Source: Eucommia ulmoides (Eukaryota > Streptophyta > Magnoliopsida > Garryales > Eucommiaceae). From it: a stretch of DNA of 64,000 nt. A program made the translations under genes and the position numbers. The stretch covers positions 10,555,001 to 10,619,000 of the forward strand of contig CM028340.1 in NCBI GenBank assembly GCA_016647705.1, in the 5' to 3' direction. Shown here piece by piece: positions 46,091 through 56,539 of the stretch (the first letter of the stretch is position 1; the number at the start of each line of letters is the position of its first letter). The notes under the pieces are model-generated. The model saw only the letters and a program-made list of their open reading frames with translations, made no database searches and was not told the DNA's origin.

Positions 46091-49000
46091 TGATAGGTGT
46101 AATTTACCTATCTCTTTCCAAACCGAACCTATTAGCTTTCGAGTGCGTTTATTACGTTTTATTATGTTTTAATATGTTTTTATATATTTTGTATAAATCA
46201 GGTGTGTGGGGGTGAAAAATGATGAAAACGGATCATAAACGATCAAATCAGATTAAAAACGGTGGAAGAACGGTGGGAAAATAAGCATGAGGGCATAATT
46301 CAGAAAATCAGCCCACCGCCGCAACATCCAGACCACTACTGTGGCGGTCAATATGCAGAGAGGGCCTTATTCTTGCTGAATATCCACTGCCAAGGCAGTG
46401 AAACAACAGAGAGGTCCCTGATCCCACTACCAAGTCCTCCATCGAGGCCGTGGCTTAACAGATATACTAAGCGCCACAGTGGTCACTCTACATAGCTGTT
46501 TTATATTTTTTTTTAGATATTTTGCTCCTTATTTAAGCCTCTCTCCTCTCTCCTTTTTTATCCCCCCCTCCCTCCCTGGCCATAGGATATCCCTTAGGAT
46601 TCATAATATTTTGAGAGTGTTTTGGGGTGTGCTCAACCAAATCCGAAAGAGAAGAACACGTTGCAAAAAAGGAGAAGCGATCGTTGGACGGTTTTAGCGG
46701 CAAATCTTTGGACTACGACTAAGTTATTCTATTTATCCCTTTATTTTCTTAACTTTGGTAGGTTGTTGAGCATGTTTAGTTCGTTTTTCATTGTATAAAT
46801 GGTTATGGCCATGAGTTAAACGAATTTTGTTTAGGGATTAATATATTTTATGAAATCGTTGTTTGTTTGAGTTTGTGTTTCGTTAATGGTTGTTTTTCGC
46901 TATTTTCATTGTGTTTACCGTTATTCTTTGATATTATGCTTGTTTTAATAATTAGAGAATACGATATTTGACACTCGGGAGAGGTAACCCCGAATTCGGA
47001 CTAGAGTAAACATAACATGACGATCTAATAATCCGGGAGAGAGTTAGAAGGTGTGCAATCAATGACGTTGGGGTAAGACTCATGTGACCTAGTGTCGTTA
47101 AGACGTTAAGGGGGATTTCTTCGTTGACGCGAAGTCACATATTCACTCTTCTTACACTCGGGAGATGTGGTGAGTGAGTTTACGACGCAGAGATTGTCGG
47201 ATAGGTCAAACGCCGTTATTGTAAACTAAACGAGACCGAAGATGTTTTTTTAAACGAAATTAATCCCTAGGTAATCTTTTCCCTAAACATCTCAATATAA
47301 TATTAGTATAGTTAGATTAATTAACTTAGTATTAGTATTAAGTAATTATAAACTTTATTTTTATCTCCTAAATAAAGTTAGGTTTTGACAATCGCGGTAC
47401 TTGATAATAATCTCAACCAATCCCTGTGGATACGACAACCCCTACTCTTTCCCATCTATACTAAAAGTTGACCCGTACACTTGCGATGAAAGTGGCTGTT
47501 GATCCTATGATTTTGATGAACAATTAAGTGTTGATGTTTTGTTGGAATTAATGGTTTAATTGAGTGTTTCAGTTATTTAAGTTCCAGTGATGAAGATGCG
47601 ATGACAAATTAAATGGATGCTAAATAATGATGTCAAGATGATGAAGAATTAAGAGTTTGAAGAAATTAGGGAAAACAACTCAGGTGAATTTCAACTCTTA
47701 ATATCCCAATTAGGAACACATACAACACAAAAAGTTTTTATTGTTTTTGTGTGTTTTAATAAAGATGAAATTATTTGCTCCTATGTATGTTTAAAAAGAA
47801 TTATTTTTTAATTGACTAAAATCGAATTTAAGAAGTTAGTGGAACTAATTTAGAAAGGAAAATAGTTAGAGGGGCGAAAACATAAAAAAGAAAGAGTTAA
47901 AAACGAGTTCAGAAAAGAGATCCAGCAGATATAAGTTGATTGGACTAAGAAACATGAGCTCTTTGTATCTCTAAGTCGACAGACAGGTCAACCGGTCAAG
48001 AGAAGATGAACTCTCTGTATCTCCAAGTCGACAGGTAGGTCGACCGGTGAAGGTAAATCAAACTCTCTGAATCGTCAAGTCGATAGATAGGTCCACCTAT
48101 GAACGCAACAACATTGGCATGGCTACATCTTGAATCTGGCAGTTGACTGATCGGTTGACCGGTGGCGTTGTTTCAGGATTTTGTTGATTCCAAGATTATA
48201 TCCAAAACTAGCCATTTTTTGTTAGTATTTGAGAGAGATTTCGGGGATATTATTATATTTAAGATATGCTTCACCTAATATCTAAATCCTATTGATTTGG
48301 TTCATTAAATTTTAATGTTTCTCAATTTGATACGTAAAATTGTTTCTATTCTTTCTAATTGAGATTGAGAAATATTTGGGAGGACTTAATTGAAAGATTT
48401 GAAAATTATTATTAAGTGAATTGAACCAAAATGAAATCATAATGATATAAGTGGTCTATAAGAGCATTTAAATGTCATGATAAGTGGGAACTAGTCGTTA
48501 GAAGGCTGATTTTATTATCCTATATATAGACCTGCGAATTTTAACCAATTATTAACACGTTAAGAGAAAGCTAAAAGAGTTAACATCATTTGTGTGCTGT
48601 TATAAAAGTTATCATTCTGAGATATTGTGTGAACTATTTTGAGAGACGATCTTGAAGATCAATTGCTATTAATCTTTGTTGCTATCGGATTTGAAGTTAT
48701 ATCGCTCTATTTATTTATTCTATGGATTCCAGGTAAGATCTTTCCAATTACTTTCTAATTGTGTATTACTTGTTTAATTTTGGAAATTGATCTTTAGAAA
48801 TTGTTTCTAAATTTTATTGAAGAAAATATTTTTGTAAACAATTTCTTGAATCTGATTACATGCTCAATTATTTCCTACTCATATCTTGTTTTAAATCAGA
48901 TTTTCAATCTCATATTTTTCTATCACTAGACTTGGGATTTTAATCGAGTTATAATTTATCTGGGGTGGTAGAAGCTCCGAGTGAGATTTTCTGCTTGTCA

Positions 49001-49654
49001 ATTTGTATTGGTGAGTAGTGTGACAGATTAAATACTGTTGGGGATATTTAATCAAAGAGTAACTGAATTTCAGTCTCTTCCAGTAAAGAGATTGAGATAG
49101 TAATTCTTCCTGGATATAATTGTTTTTTCAGTGATTTTTGTAACATTTCAATCCTTACCGAGTAAAAGGATATTTGGAGTGATTGGTACGATTTTGATTC
49201 TTTGATCGTAATGTTAAAAAGAATTAGGTTATTCTTTAGCCTGTAAAAAGTAGAGGTTCTTCCTTAATCTGAGAAAATGATATTGTGAAGGTTGATTCTG
49301 AGCCTGTAAAAGAATCGTTGTGTGGGTTTGATTCCTACCTTTAAAGGGATCTTGAGAATTAGTGGGTGCGAATCTCTGTGGGACTTGGAGGACTGGACTA
49401 ACCAAGAGTAGCTTGGTGAACTAAGATATATCTTGATGTGCTGCAATATTTAATTTATTTATTTTTGCTATTTGGTGTGCACCTAGTTGATTATTTAATT
49501 TCGCTGTGATATGAAGATAATAATGAATTTAGGATTAAAATTAATTAATTGATTTATTGAAGTTTTATTCTGATAATTTTTTAAATACCCAATTCACCCC
49601 TCCTCTTGGGTATTCCACTCGGCCAACAGTGGCGATGTAATATTCCGCCACCAA
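46091..49654 (+). repeat. 3' LTR of the Athila-like element, interrupted by a SIRE solo LTR
   Basis: TGATAGGTGTA at 46091; interrupted at 47496 by the SIRE solo LTR; resumes at 49634 and ends TCCGCCACCA at 49654. Without the insert it is ~1.43 kb. The last bases match the 5' LTR end exactly. Confidence 0.9.
47497..49628 (+). repeat. SIRE-type copia solo LTR with perfect target duplication
   Basis: TGTTGATCCTATG to CGGCCAACA, 2132 bp, flanked by GTGGC at 47492-47496 and 49629-49633. Similar throughout to 34773-37960 apart from that copy's insert. No internal element sequence adjoins it, so the coding part was lost by LTR-LTR recombination. Confidence 0.95.
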
Positions 49655-50041
49655 TTAGCGTCCGCAAGATTAGGGCCTTAAACCTGGATCAGCGCTAAAC
49701 AGTCAAGTGCGTGGGTGAGATGGTGGATTAGAGCTATAGACTTGGGCCTTGGGCCTTTTACTGTAGATGGTGAGGCCTATGGGACCAACCTGGCAAGGGT
49801 GGCCGGTCGGACCGGGCATCTGGGCGCAGGTAGGGCTGGGCGCGCGGACCTGTCCTTAATGGCAATTCTTTGGGAGACTGCTATTTGTAGATCTTGAGTG
49901 CTTCCTATTCACCGACCTGGGAAGGCACCTAGGCTTTCTATACACCAGGCTCAGTCAGGTCGTCGTGACGTGAAGTTGGTGACGTGACAGATCTGATCTA
50001 GGTGGCTGACACGTGGAAGGAGCCCGATTTTACCCACATCA
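49655..50041 (-). repeat. remaining part of the Tat 5' LTR
   Basis: Matches 13248-13632 of the 3' LTR and ends at the ATATC duplication. The promoter-containing and inner part (equivalent to 12845-13247) is gone, as are the primer site and leader. Confidence 0.9.
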
Positions 50042-50063
50042 ATATCCATTCTTTTTCCTTCAG

Positions 50064-50231
50064 CTAGTTGAAAGTACATACCTAAGGAAACTACATGATT
50101 TGAATAATAATGAAGCAAAAACACTAGATGGCATTCAACTTGCTCCGAAAGGAATGGAAAATTTGTTATGTGTCAAACCACAACAATTTGCTATGCATTG
50201 TGAATCTATGATGCAATCAGAGAAAAAATAA
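50064..50231 (+). pseudogene. exon-like fragment, product not recognised
   Basis: After the acceptor at 50063 an open frame of 55 codons runs to TAA at 50231 (LVESTYLRKLHDLNNNEAKT..., ...FAMHCESMMQSEKK). Composition is protein-like, not repeat-like. I do not recognise the family. Its place between Mutator-type termini suggests a captured gene fragment; it could also be a remnant of the element's own gene. Confidence 0.35.
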
Positions 50232-50656
50232 AGCTGGTATTTACATTATTTATTTTCCCAACAAAATTCCTTTGAAATGCTGGTTGTTTTCTAATCAATT
50301 TCGCAATATCCAGCTTTTAGAGCCCTTCAAAATTTTTGAATTTGATTTTTGGATGGTAATACAATTGGTGATGGTCCTGAGATACAAATAAAGGCAATTG
50401 GTGATGTTACTAAATTTCTATTTGATTTCCAAGTTTTATGAGAATAGAAATATAAAATTGGGATAAAAAAAACACTGAAGAACCTTGCTAAAACTCTCGT
50501 GCTTTCTCTCTAAAGTGAATTTTTTGATCTCCAGGTGGCAAATAAATCAGACCCAATTTTTGTTTTCTTTTTAATTACTTCTACCGGAAAAAAAGGTAAA
50601 AAATGAAGAATTAATTTGTATGTTCATATTCAAATTATGCATATCTTGATATGTAG

Positions 50657-50748
50657 ATGCAAATTTCCTCCTTGACCCACCTGTGGAGTCGTCTTCAATC
50701 GATCAGGGTCCATTTTTAAATATCAAGGAAGATGGAATAGTGGTTGTT
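50657..50748 (+). pseudogene. second exon-like fragment, product not recognised
   Basis: 92 bp bounded by an acceptor (ATATGTAG) and a canonical donor (GTT|GTAAGTAC), open in the frame VDANFLLDPPVESSSIDQ... Together with 50064-50231 it looks like part of a spliced gene carried by the element. No family is recognised. Confidence 0.35.
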
Positions 50749-51343
50749 GTAAGTACTGAGCCAGAAAACAATGCGAAAGACCGATCTGGTTCAGTTTGGA
50801 CAGTGTTTGGATAGTGTTTTCTAGTTTTTTGATCAATTAATTTTAGTGGATAGTTATTGAAGTATTTTGATGAAAAATTATGTATTTCATGGTATATTAT
50901 AGTGTAAATGTACTTATTGATGTATTTTGATATGTTAAATTGGTGTTGTAGTGAAATTGTGCAATTTGAGATGTATTAAATATTTTCATTTTTTTCTCGA
51001 AATCACCACCATAAACACTTGAAGAAGATATGAAAAATAAAAATAAGAAAGGGAGAAGAAAAAATAAAAGAGAAGGTTTGATATAATGTAGAAAATTAGA
51101 TATTATATAGATAAATAGTGAGGGTAAAATGGGAACATCATATGGGTAATTTGGAGGGAAAAAATACAAAATAATGTCCATTTTCATAAATGGCGCGTGA
51201 GCAGCACATCTGTCAAGTTTGACAAAAAATGTTAGATTTGCATTTAGGTCCAAGACCACAGGGAAAAGTAAGTGGTGAAGTTTAAACCACAGGGGGTAAA
51301 GTGCAAAAGTGTCAAACTATAAGGCACAAAGTGCTATTAACCC

Positions 51344-52567
51344 TATATATGTACACACACATACATACTCACACACACTAGGGTATAACCGCAGTGCTTG
51401 AAGGCACGAGTTTTAATTTTTTTATTATAAAATTTATAATTAATTTAATATAAAAATAACGTAATTTACAAAAGATAAAAAAATGGAAGCATTGGTTCTG
51501 ATTAATGTCAATATCAAATTAAAAGTACAAAAAATAAAAAAAATTACAAAAGATAAAAATAAAAATTAGAATAGGAAGAAAAAGGAAAATGTTAAAAGGA
51601 AACTAATCTCTAGACGTTGCTAGTGCGCACCCCAAATGTCATTAATCGAATTGAATAGGAAGAATAAAGAAAATGTTAAAAGGAAACTAATCTCTAGACG
51701 TTGCTAGTGCGCACCCCAAATGTCATTAATCGAATTAACACAAACTTGAAGGACTAAATTGTAAAAGAAAAATAACACAGATTCACCGGTTCAATGCAGG
51801 AAAGAAGAAAAATATTTTAATGTAGGAAGATTACAATGAGGAGCAATTAAATACACAGTGGCAAAATTATATATGGTGGTAATTGCATGAAATTAAAATG
51901 TGTGCGGATTTACTACATGATTTAGAATTTCAATGACCCCTCATGAAAGAGGGAGAATATCGTTCCATTAGCAACAAATAGTCAACAACAATCAAGAGAG
52001 CATATTTTATATTTTTGCAGCATAATTCTACAAGTTGTTAATTGATGTGTTGCAAAATCAACTTCAGTCTCAGGACCTAAACTTCCTAAAAAGTCGAGTA
52101 TCAGACAAAGCTTAGCACCTAAATAGATAATAAAAGTGAAAACTAATTAAGAAATGAAACTTTAAACAGATTTCAATCAACATTAGAGAGAGAGGAGGGG
52201 AGAGAAAGAGAGAGATTCAACTCGCCAAAATTGCCAAAGGAAAAAAAAAATAGAAAATTCACAACTTTTAACACTACTATAATTCCTTTCTGTATCCAAG
52301 ATGCATTCTTGATTATCAAAGAGCACAAAGAATGTGGACAAAATTTTGGTGAAAGAGAGACAAAAAATGATATAATTTAGTAGAGAATGCAAGGACGCCT
52401 TGTTGGGCTTGGGTTTACAACATGTGGAGAAGCCCACGTAAATTGCAAAAAGGGCAAAATGGTCTTTTCATGTTTGAACCTATTTTCAAACACATTGTTT
52501 CTGAAAATTTGGTCAGTATGTGTGTGGGAACAAAGAACAGCCACAACAGCAGAGAGTGATGAGGTTT
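51344..52567. other. AT-rich intergenic DNA
   Basis: Contains CA-rich words near 51350-51378 and the 84-bp duplication described separately. Short frames have no family features. Confidence 0.5.
51569..51736. repeat. tandem duplication of 84 bp
   Basis: Units 51569-51652 and 51653-51736 are identical except for two or three bases near the start ('gaataggaagaa.aa.gaaaa'), so this is a recent duplication. Confidence 0.95.
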
Positions 52568-52569
52568 TT

Positions 52570-54480
52570 CACGTAAGTTGTATGCTAAGAAAATGGGAAA
52601 CAATAAAATATATTTGGTGCATAAATTAGTGAGTCTGAGATACGAAGACAGAACTCCATTGACAGATCACTTGAACATATTTCAGTGATTAATTAATCAG
52701 CTGGATAGAATGGGCATCAAGTTCGATGAAGAGATTCGTGGGTTATGGTTACTTAGTACTTTGCCGAGCTCTTGGGAAACGTTCAGAACATCGATTTGTA
52801 ATTTGGCTCTCGACAGTATAATCAATATGAACTTTGCAAAGAGTAGTAATTTGAATGAAGATATGAGAAGAAAATCACATGGTTCTTCTTTAGAGTTAGA
52901 CATCTTGGTTACAGAAAATAGGAGAAGGAGCAAAAGCAGAGGTCCAAAGAATAGATATCAAGGCAGAAGCAAGTCCAATAAGTTCGCTAATGTGGAGTTC
53001 CATCATTGTGGTTTAAAGGGGCACATTAAGAAATACTACAGAAAATTGAAGAAAGAGAACAAGGAGAAATGAAATGAGAAAAAGAATAATGAAGGAAAAA
53101 AGGATGATCGGGTTGCCGCCACTACTACTTCCGAAGACTTTCACATTGTTTGTGATGACAATGTTATTAATATAGCATTTCATGAAACCATTTGGGTCAT
53201 TGATAGTGACGCCTCTATTCATGCTACATCTCGAGATGATTTTTTCACTTCTTATACCGTCGGTGACTTTGGGACAGTGAAGATGAGAAATGATGGTTTG
53301 GCAAAAATCATTGGCATTGGGGATGTGTGCTTGGAGACCAATAATGGTGCAATGTTGGTCTTGAAAAATGTTAAACACATTCCGGATATTTGCTTGAATT
53401 TGATTTCTACAGGCAAGCTTGATGATGAAGGGTTTCACAACACCTTTAGTGATGGTCAATGGAAGCTCACTAAAGGTTCTATGGTTGTGGCTAGAGGGAA
53501 TACATGTTCTTCCTGGTACTTTATGGAAGCAAATATCTCAAATTGTAATATCAATGCGCTAGAAAATGAAAGTACAATTGAGCTTTGGCACATGAGTGAG
53601 AAAGGGTTGATGGTTTTGGCCATGAAGAATTTCCTCTCCGGAATGAAGAATGCACATTTGAAGATGTACGCTCATTGCTTGGCGGGAAAGCAAACCAGAG
53701 TCTCCTTCAAGTCGTCATCTTCTTCAAGAAAAAAATGTATACTTGATATAGTATATTCCGATGTTTGTGGTCCTATGAATACAAAAACTCTTGGTGGTGC
53801 TCTCTATTTTGTGACTTTCATAGATGATCACTCAAGGAAGTTGTGGGTGTATACCTTGAAGACTAAAAATTAAGTCCTAGATGTGTTCAAATAATTTTAG
53901 GCCACATTTGAGAGACAGACTAGAAAGAAACTGAAGTGTATCAGAACAGATAATGGGGGTGAGTATTCGGGTCCCTCTGATGACTATTGAGAACAACTAG
54001 GCATTTGTCACCAGAAAACACCTCCAAAGACTCCTCAGTTGAATGGATTGGCAGAAAGAATGAATAGAATGCTAGTTGAAAGGGTGAGATGTTAACTTTC
54101 ACAAGCCTAGTTGCCAAGATCTTTTTAGGGGGTGAAGCTTTGAGCACAATTGTACATGTGTTGAACCTTACACCATGTGTTCCCTTGGAGTTTGATAATC
54201 CAGATAATGTTTGGTCAGGAAAGAAAATTACTTACAATTACTTACACATCTTTGGATGCAAGACTTTTGTGCACATTCCCAAATATGAGAGATCCAAACT
54301 GGATGTTAAAAAGCGACAATGTGTATATATTGGATATGGTCAAGATGAGTTCGATTACAGGTTTTATGATCCGACGCAAGTGCCGACACCTGTTAGAGAT
54401 GATATTTAGGAATCCAAAATTTATCGAATAGATGGGGATAAGATAAACTTTTGGACCTTTTATTTTCTGGCAAAGGAAAA
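52570..54480 (+). pseudogene. Tork-type Ty1/copia fragment: gag, protease, integrase
   Basis: The gag part reads LVSLRYEDRTPLTDHLN and LLSTLPSSWETFRTSI, with a damaged zinc knuckle (FHHCGLKGHIKKYYRK; first and last Cys replaced). Protease appears as WVIDSDASIHATS (DSG/DTG expected), then NVKHIPDICLNLISTGKLDD. The integrase finger lacks the 'HKRLGH' residues (ELWH directly followed by MSEKGL) and one Cys is Tyr. The core follows: DIVYSDVCGPM, FIDDHSRKLWVYTLK, RTDNGGEYSG, PQLNGLAERMNRM. Stops occur at 52687, 53069, 53872 and onward with frame changes. It ends near 54480 before reverse transcriptase, with no LTR seen. Confidence 0.85.
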
Positions 54481-54599
54481 ACTGTAGGGAATATATTAGT
54501 TATTCCAATAGGTGGGAGGCATATTGTTTTGATTTGTTGATTTCGTTTTGTTGATTTCATTTGTCTCATGAACCTTACATTCAAATTTGAGCATGAATG

Positions 54600-56335
54600 G
54601 GAAAGGGCATGCATAAATGTAACACTCAAAATAGTAGACAATATTACATGCAACACGTATATTTTTTTGATTTTTTGGCAAGATTTAGACAGTGTAACAT
54701 TCAACATGTATATCGATTGTGAGTATCGATGATTTCTTGAATAGTTTGCTAGATCTGAGCTTGAATGATACATTCAACACACAAGAATTGATGATAAGTC
54801 TTATACGTTTTGGATTGATGATAAGTTATCTCCGATATTGTTTAGCTCAGACAATGTTACATTCAACACGTATGTTGTTTTGGAATATTTTGGCAAAATT
54901 AGACAGTATCTGCTCCAATTCATTCGTTTGTCACAGTCGCCACTCATTTGTGTTGCATATTTTAGGACTATTTCAATAAAATGATCATCTTTTATTATGG
55001 TTATTTCAATTTCTAACTTTGGCTTCATATTGTTAGCCTGGTGTATTGGGACTGGCGTTGTGTCTTTACCTTTCTCTGGCATAACTTTCTAACATCATAT
55101 TATTTATACTGTAGGGAAAATTGAACATTAAAATTTTGAATTTTGGAAATATTTTAGATAATGTTACATTCAACACGCACATTGAAATTTGAATTTTGGC
55201 AATATTAAATAGTATTACATTCCACAAGCATTCTAAAAACAATTTTTGAGAATAGTAGATAGTGTTACATTCAACACGCATATTGTTTTTGAATCTTGAT
55301 AATATTACACAATGTTATATTCAACACACACATTGACACTGTTATATTCAATACGCATATTTGTTTTTGAATATGTGACAAGATTAATCAGTGTTATCTT
55401 CAACACGCATTTGAATTTTAAATTTTGAATTTTGGAATTATTAAACAGTATTACATTCAACGCACAGACAATGTTATATTCAACACGCATATTTGTTTTT
55501 GAACGTGACAAGATCAGACAGTGTTAATCAACACGCATTTGAATTTTGAATTTTCGGCAATTTTGGAATAGTTACATTCAACACAAACTAAACCAATGGG
55601 GATGGGGTTCAATTGTTGGAATTACCAAAAAAATGATTTTTGGAAAACCCTAAAACATGCATAAACAAAGATTTAGGGAGGAAAGTGTAACATTTAAACA
55701 TTTTAGAAGTGTAACATTTTTTCAATTAGACACTTTGCAATTTGATTTTTTGGTAATTTTAGAAGTGTAACATTCATCACGCACATTGAAACATTTGGGT
55801 TCAATTGTTGAATTTTCTAAAAATTTGATTTTGAGATTATTTAGACAGTGTTACATTCAACACACATATTTATTTTTGAATATGTGACAAGATCAAACAA
55901 TGTTACATTCAACACGCATTTGAATTTTAAATTTTGAATTTTTGGAATTATTAGACAGTGTTACATTCAACATTCACATTGAATGTTGAATTTTGAATTT
56001 TGGCAATTAAATTGACGTTGTTACATTCAAACAAGCACATTGAAATTTGAATTTTGACAATATTAGACAGTGTTATATTTAACAAGCATTTATGAAAAAC
56101 GATTTTTTGAGAATTGTATTCAGTGTTATATTCAACACGCAGATTGTAATTTGAATTTTGACAATATTAATCAATGTTATGTTCAACACACATGTTGAAT
56201 TTTAAATTTTGGCAATAGTAGACAGTGTTATATCAACAAGTATTTTCGAAAATGATATTTGAGAAATATTGACAGTGTTACATTCAACACACATATTATT
56301 TTTTGCAATGTCAGGGTGCAAAATGCAATTTTGGA
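54600..56335. repeat. degenerate ~50-60-bp tandem array with TTACATTCAACACGCA core
   Basis: About twenty units follow the pattern 'gacagtgttacattcaacac.cacattg' then 'aatttgaattttggcaatatta', with many substitutions and indels. Clear cores lie at about 54857, 55164, 55214, 55263, 55315, 55392, 55450, 55850, 55900, 55960, 56020, 56122, 56175 and 56277. Frames on the minus strand rich in MRVEYNIV-type words are translations of the array. Origin is unknown; the core resembles half of the palindrome found further right. Confidence 0.85.
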
Positions 56336-56508
56336 ACCCTTTACAGGTTGCACTCAATAAACTGTAAGGTGCAAAAGGTAATTTGAACAATAGTTTTTTC
56401 GTGGTTGTCACATGACATAAATCACAAATTTGCAGGCAGCAAAATGTTTTTTTTGTCAAGATTTTTTGATTTGCAACACAACTATCACCCACTAACTTGA
56501 AAAATGTG

Positions 56509-56539
<31 letters not shown>

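Larger units (their letters stand above)
42330..49654 (+). mobile_element. non-autonomous Athila-like element in the Tat 5' LTR
   Basis: Truncated 5' LTR (to 43460), tRNA-Asp-type primer site, gag-like frames (43605-44409), the conserved box CGCTTCTTGGGAGACAAC (~44550), 3' non-coding DNA, polypurine tract and 3' LTR (46091-49654, itself holding a SIRE solo LTR). No protease or polymerase is present. The first ~300 bp of the 5' LTR are absent together with the Tat leader and half of the Tat 5' LTR, implying one deletion across the left boundary. Right flank ATTAG continues as Tat LTR. Confidence 0.8.
12845..50041 (-). mobile_element. Tat-lineage Ty3/gypsy LTR retrotransposon, full extent including nested insertions
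   Basis: The left LTR begins TGTTGGGGTC at 12845 and the right LTR ends ACCCACATCA at 50041; both are flanked by ATATC (12840-12844, 50042-50046). Coding pieces on the minus strand follow the order gag, protease, reverse transcriptase, RNase H, second RNase H, integrase. The 37-kb span is due to four nested insertions (19469-32219, 33350-37960, 39130-40826, 42330-49654). Tat sequence itself is visibly more GC-rich than the flanks. The dual RNase H and the antisense 3' gene fit the Tat clade (RIRE2/Retand-like). All coding parts carry stops and the element is dead. Confidence 0.9.
50047..51343 (+). mobile_element. right half of the Mutator-like (Pack-MULE-like) element
   Basis: Begins immediately after the Tat target duplication with a CT-rich splice-acceptor-like stretch (TTTTTCCTTCAG, 50052-50063), contains two exon-like pieces, and ends with the inverted terminal arm (51220-51343) complementary to 11829-11960. 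Without Tat, the element would be ~2.3 kb. The TA-rich flanks prevent a confident call of its 9-bp duplication. Confidence 0.65.

Noticed and set aside
50897..51259. 120-codon minus-strand frame
   Set aside because: Hydrophobic FFLLPFLFLF-type sequence overlapping the terminal arm of the Mutator-like element; no protein evidence.
54393..55511. Several minus-strand frames with MRVEYNIV/CVLNVTL repeats
   Set aside because: Repeat-array translations; periodic with the ~50-60-bp unit and without codon bias.
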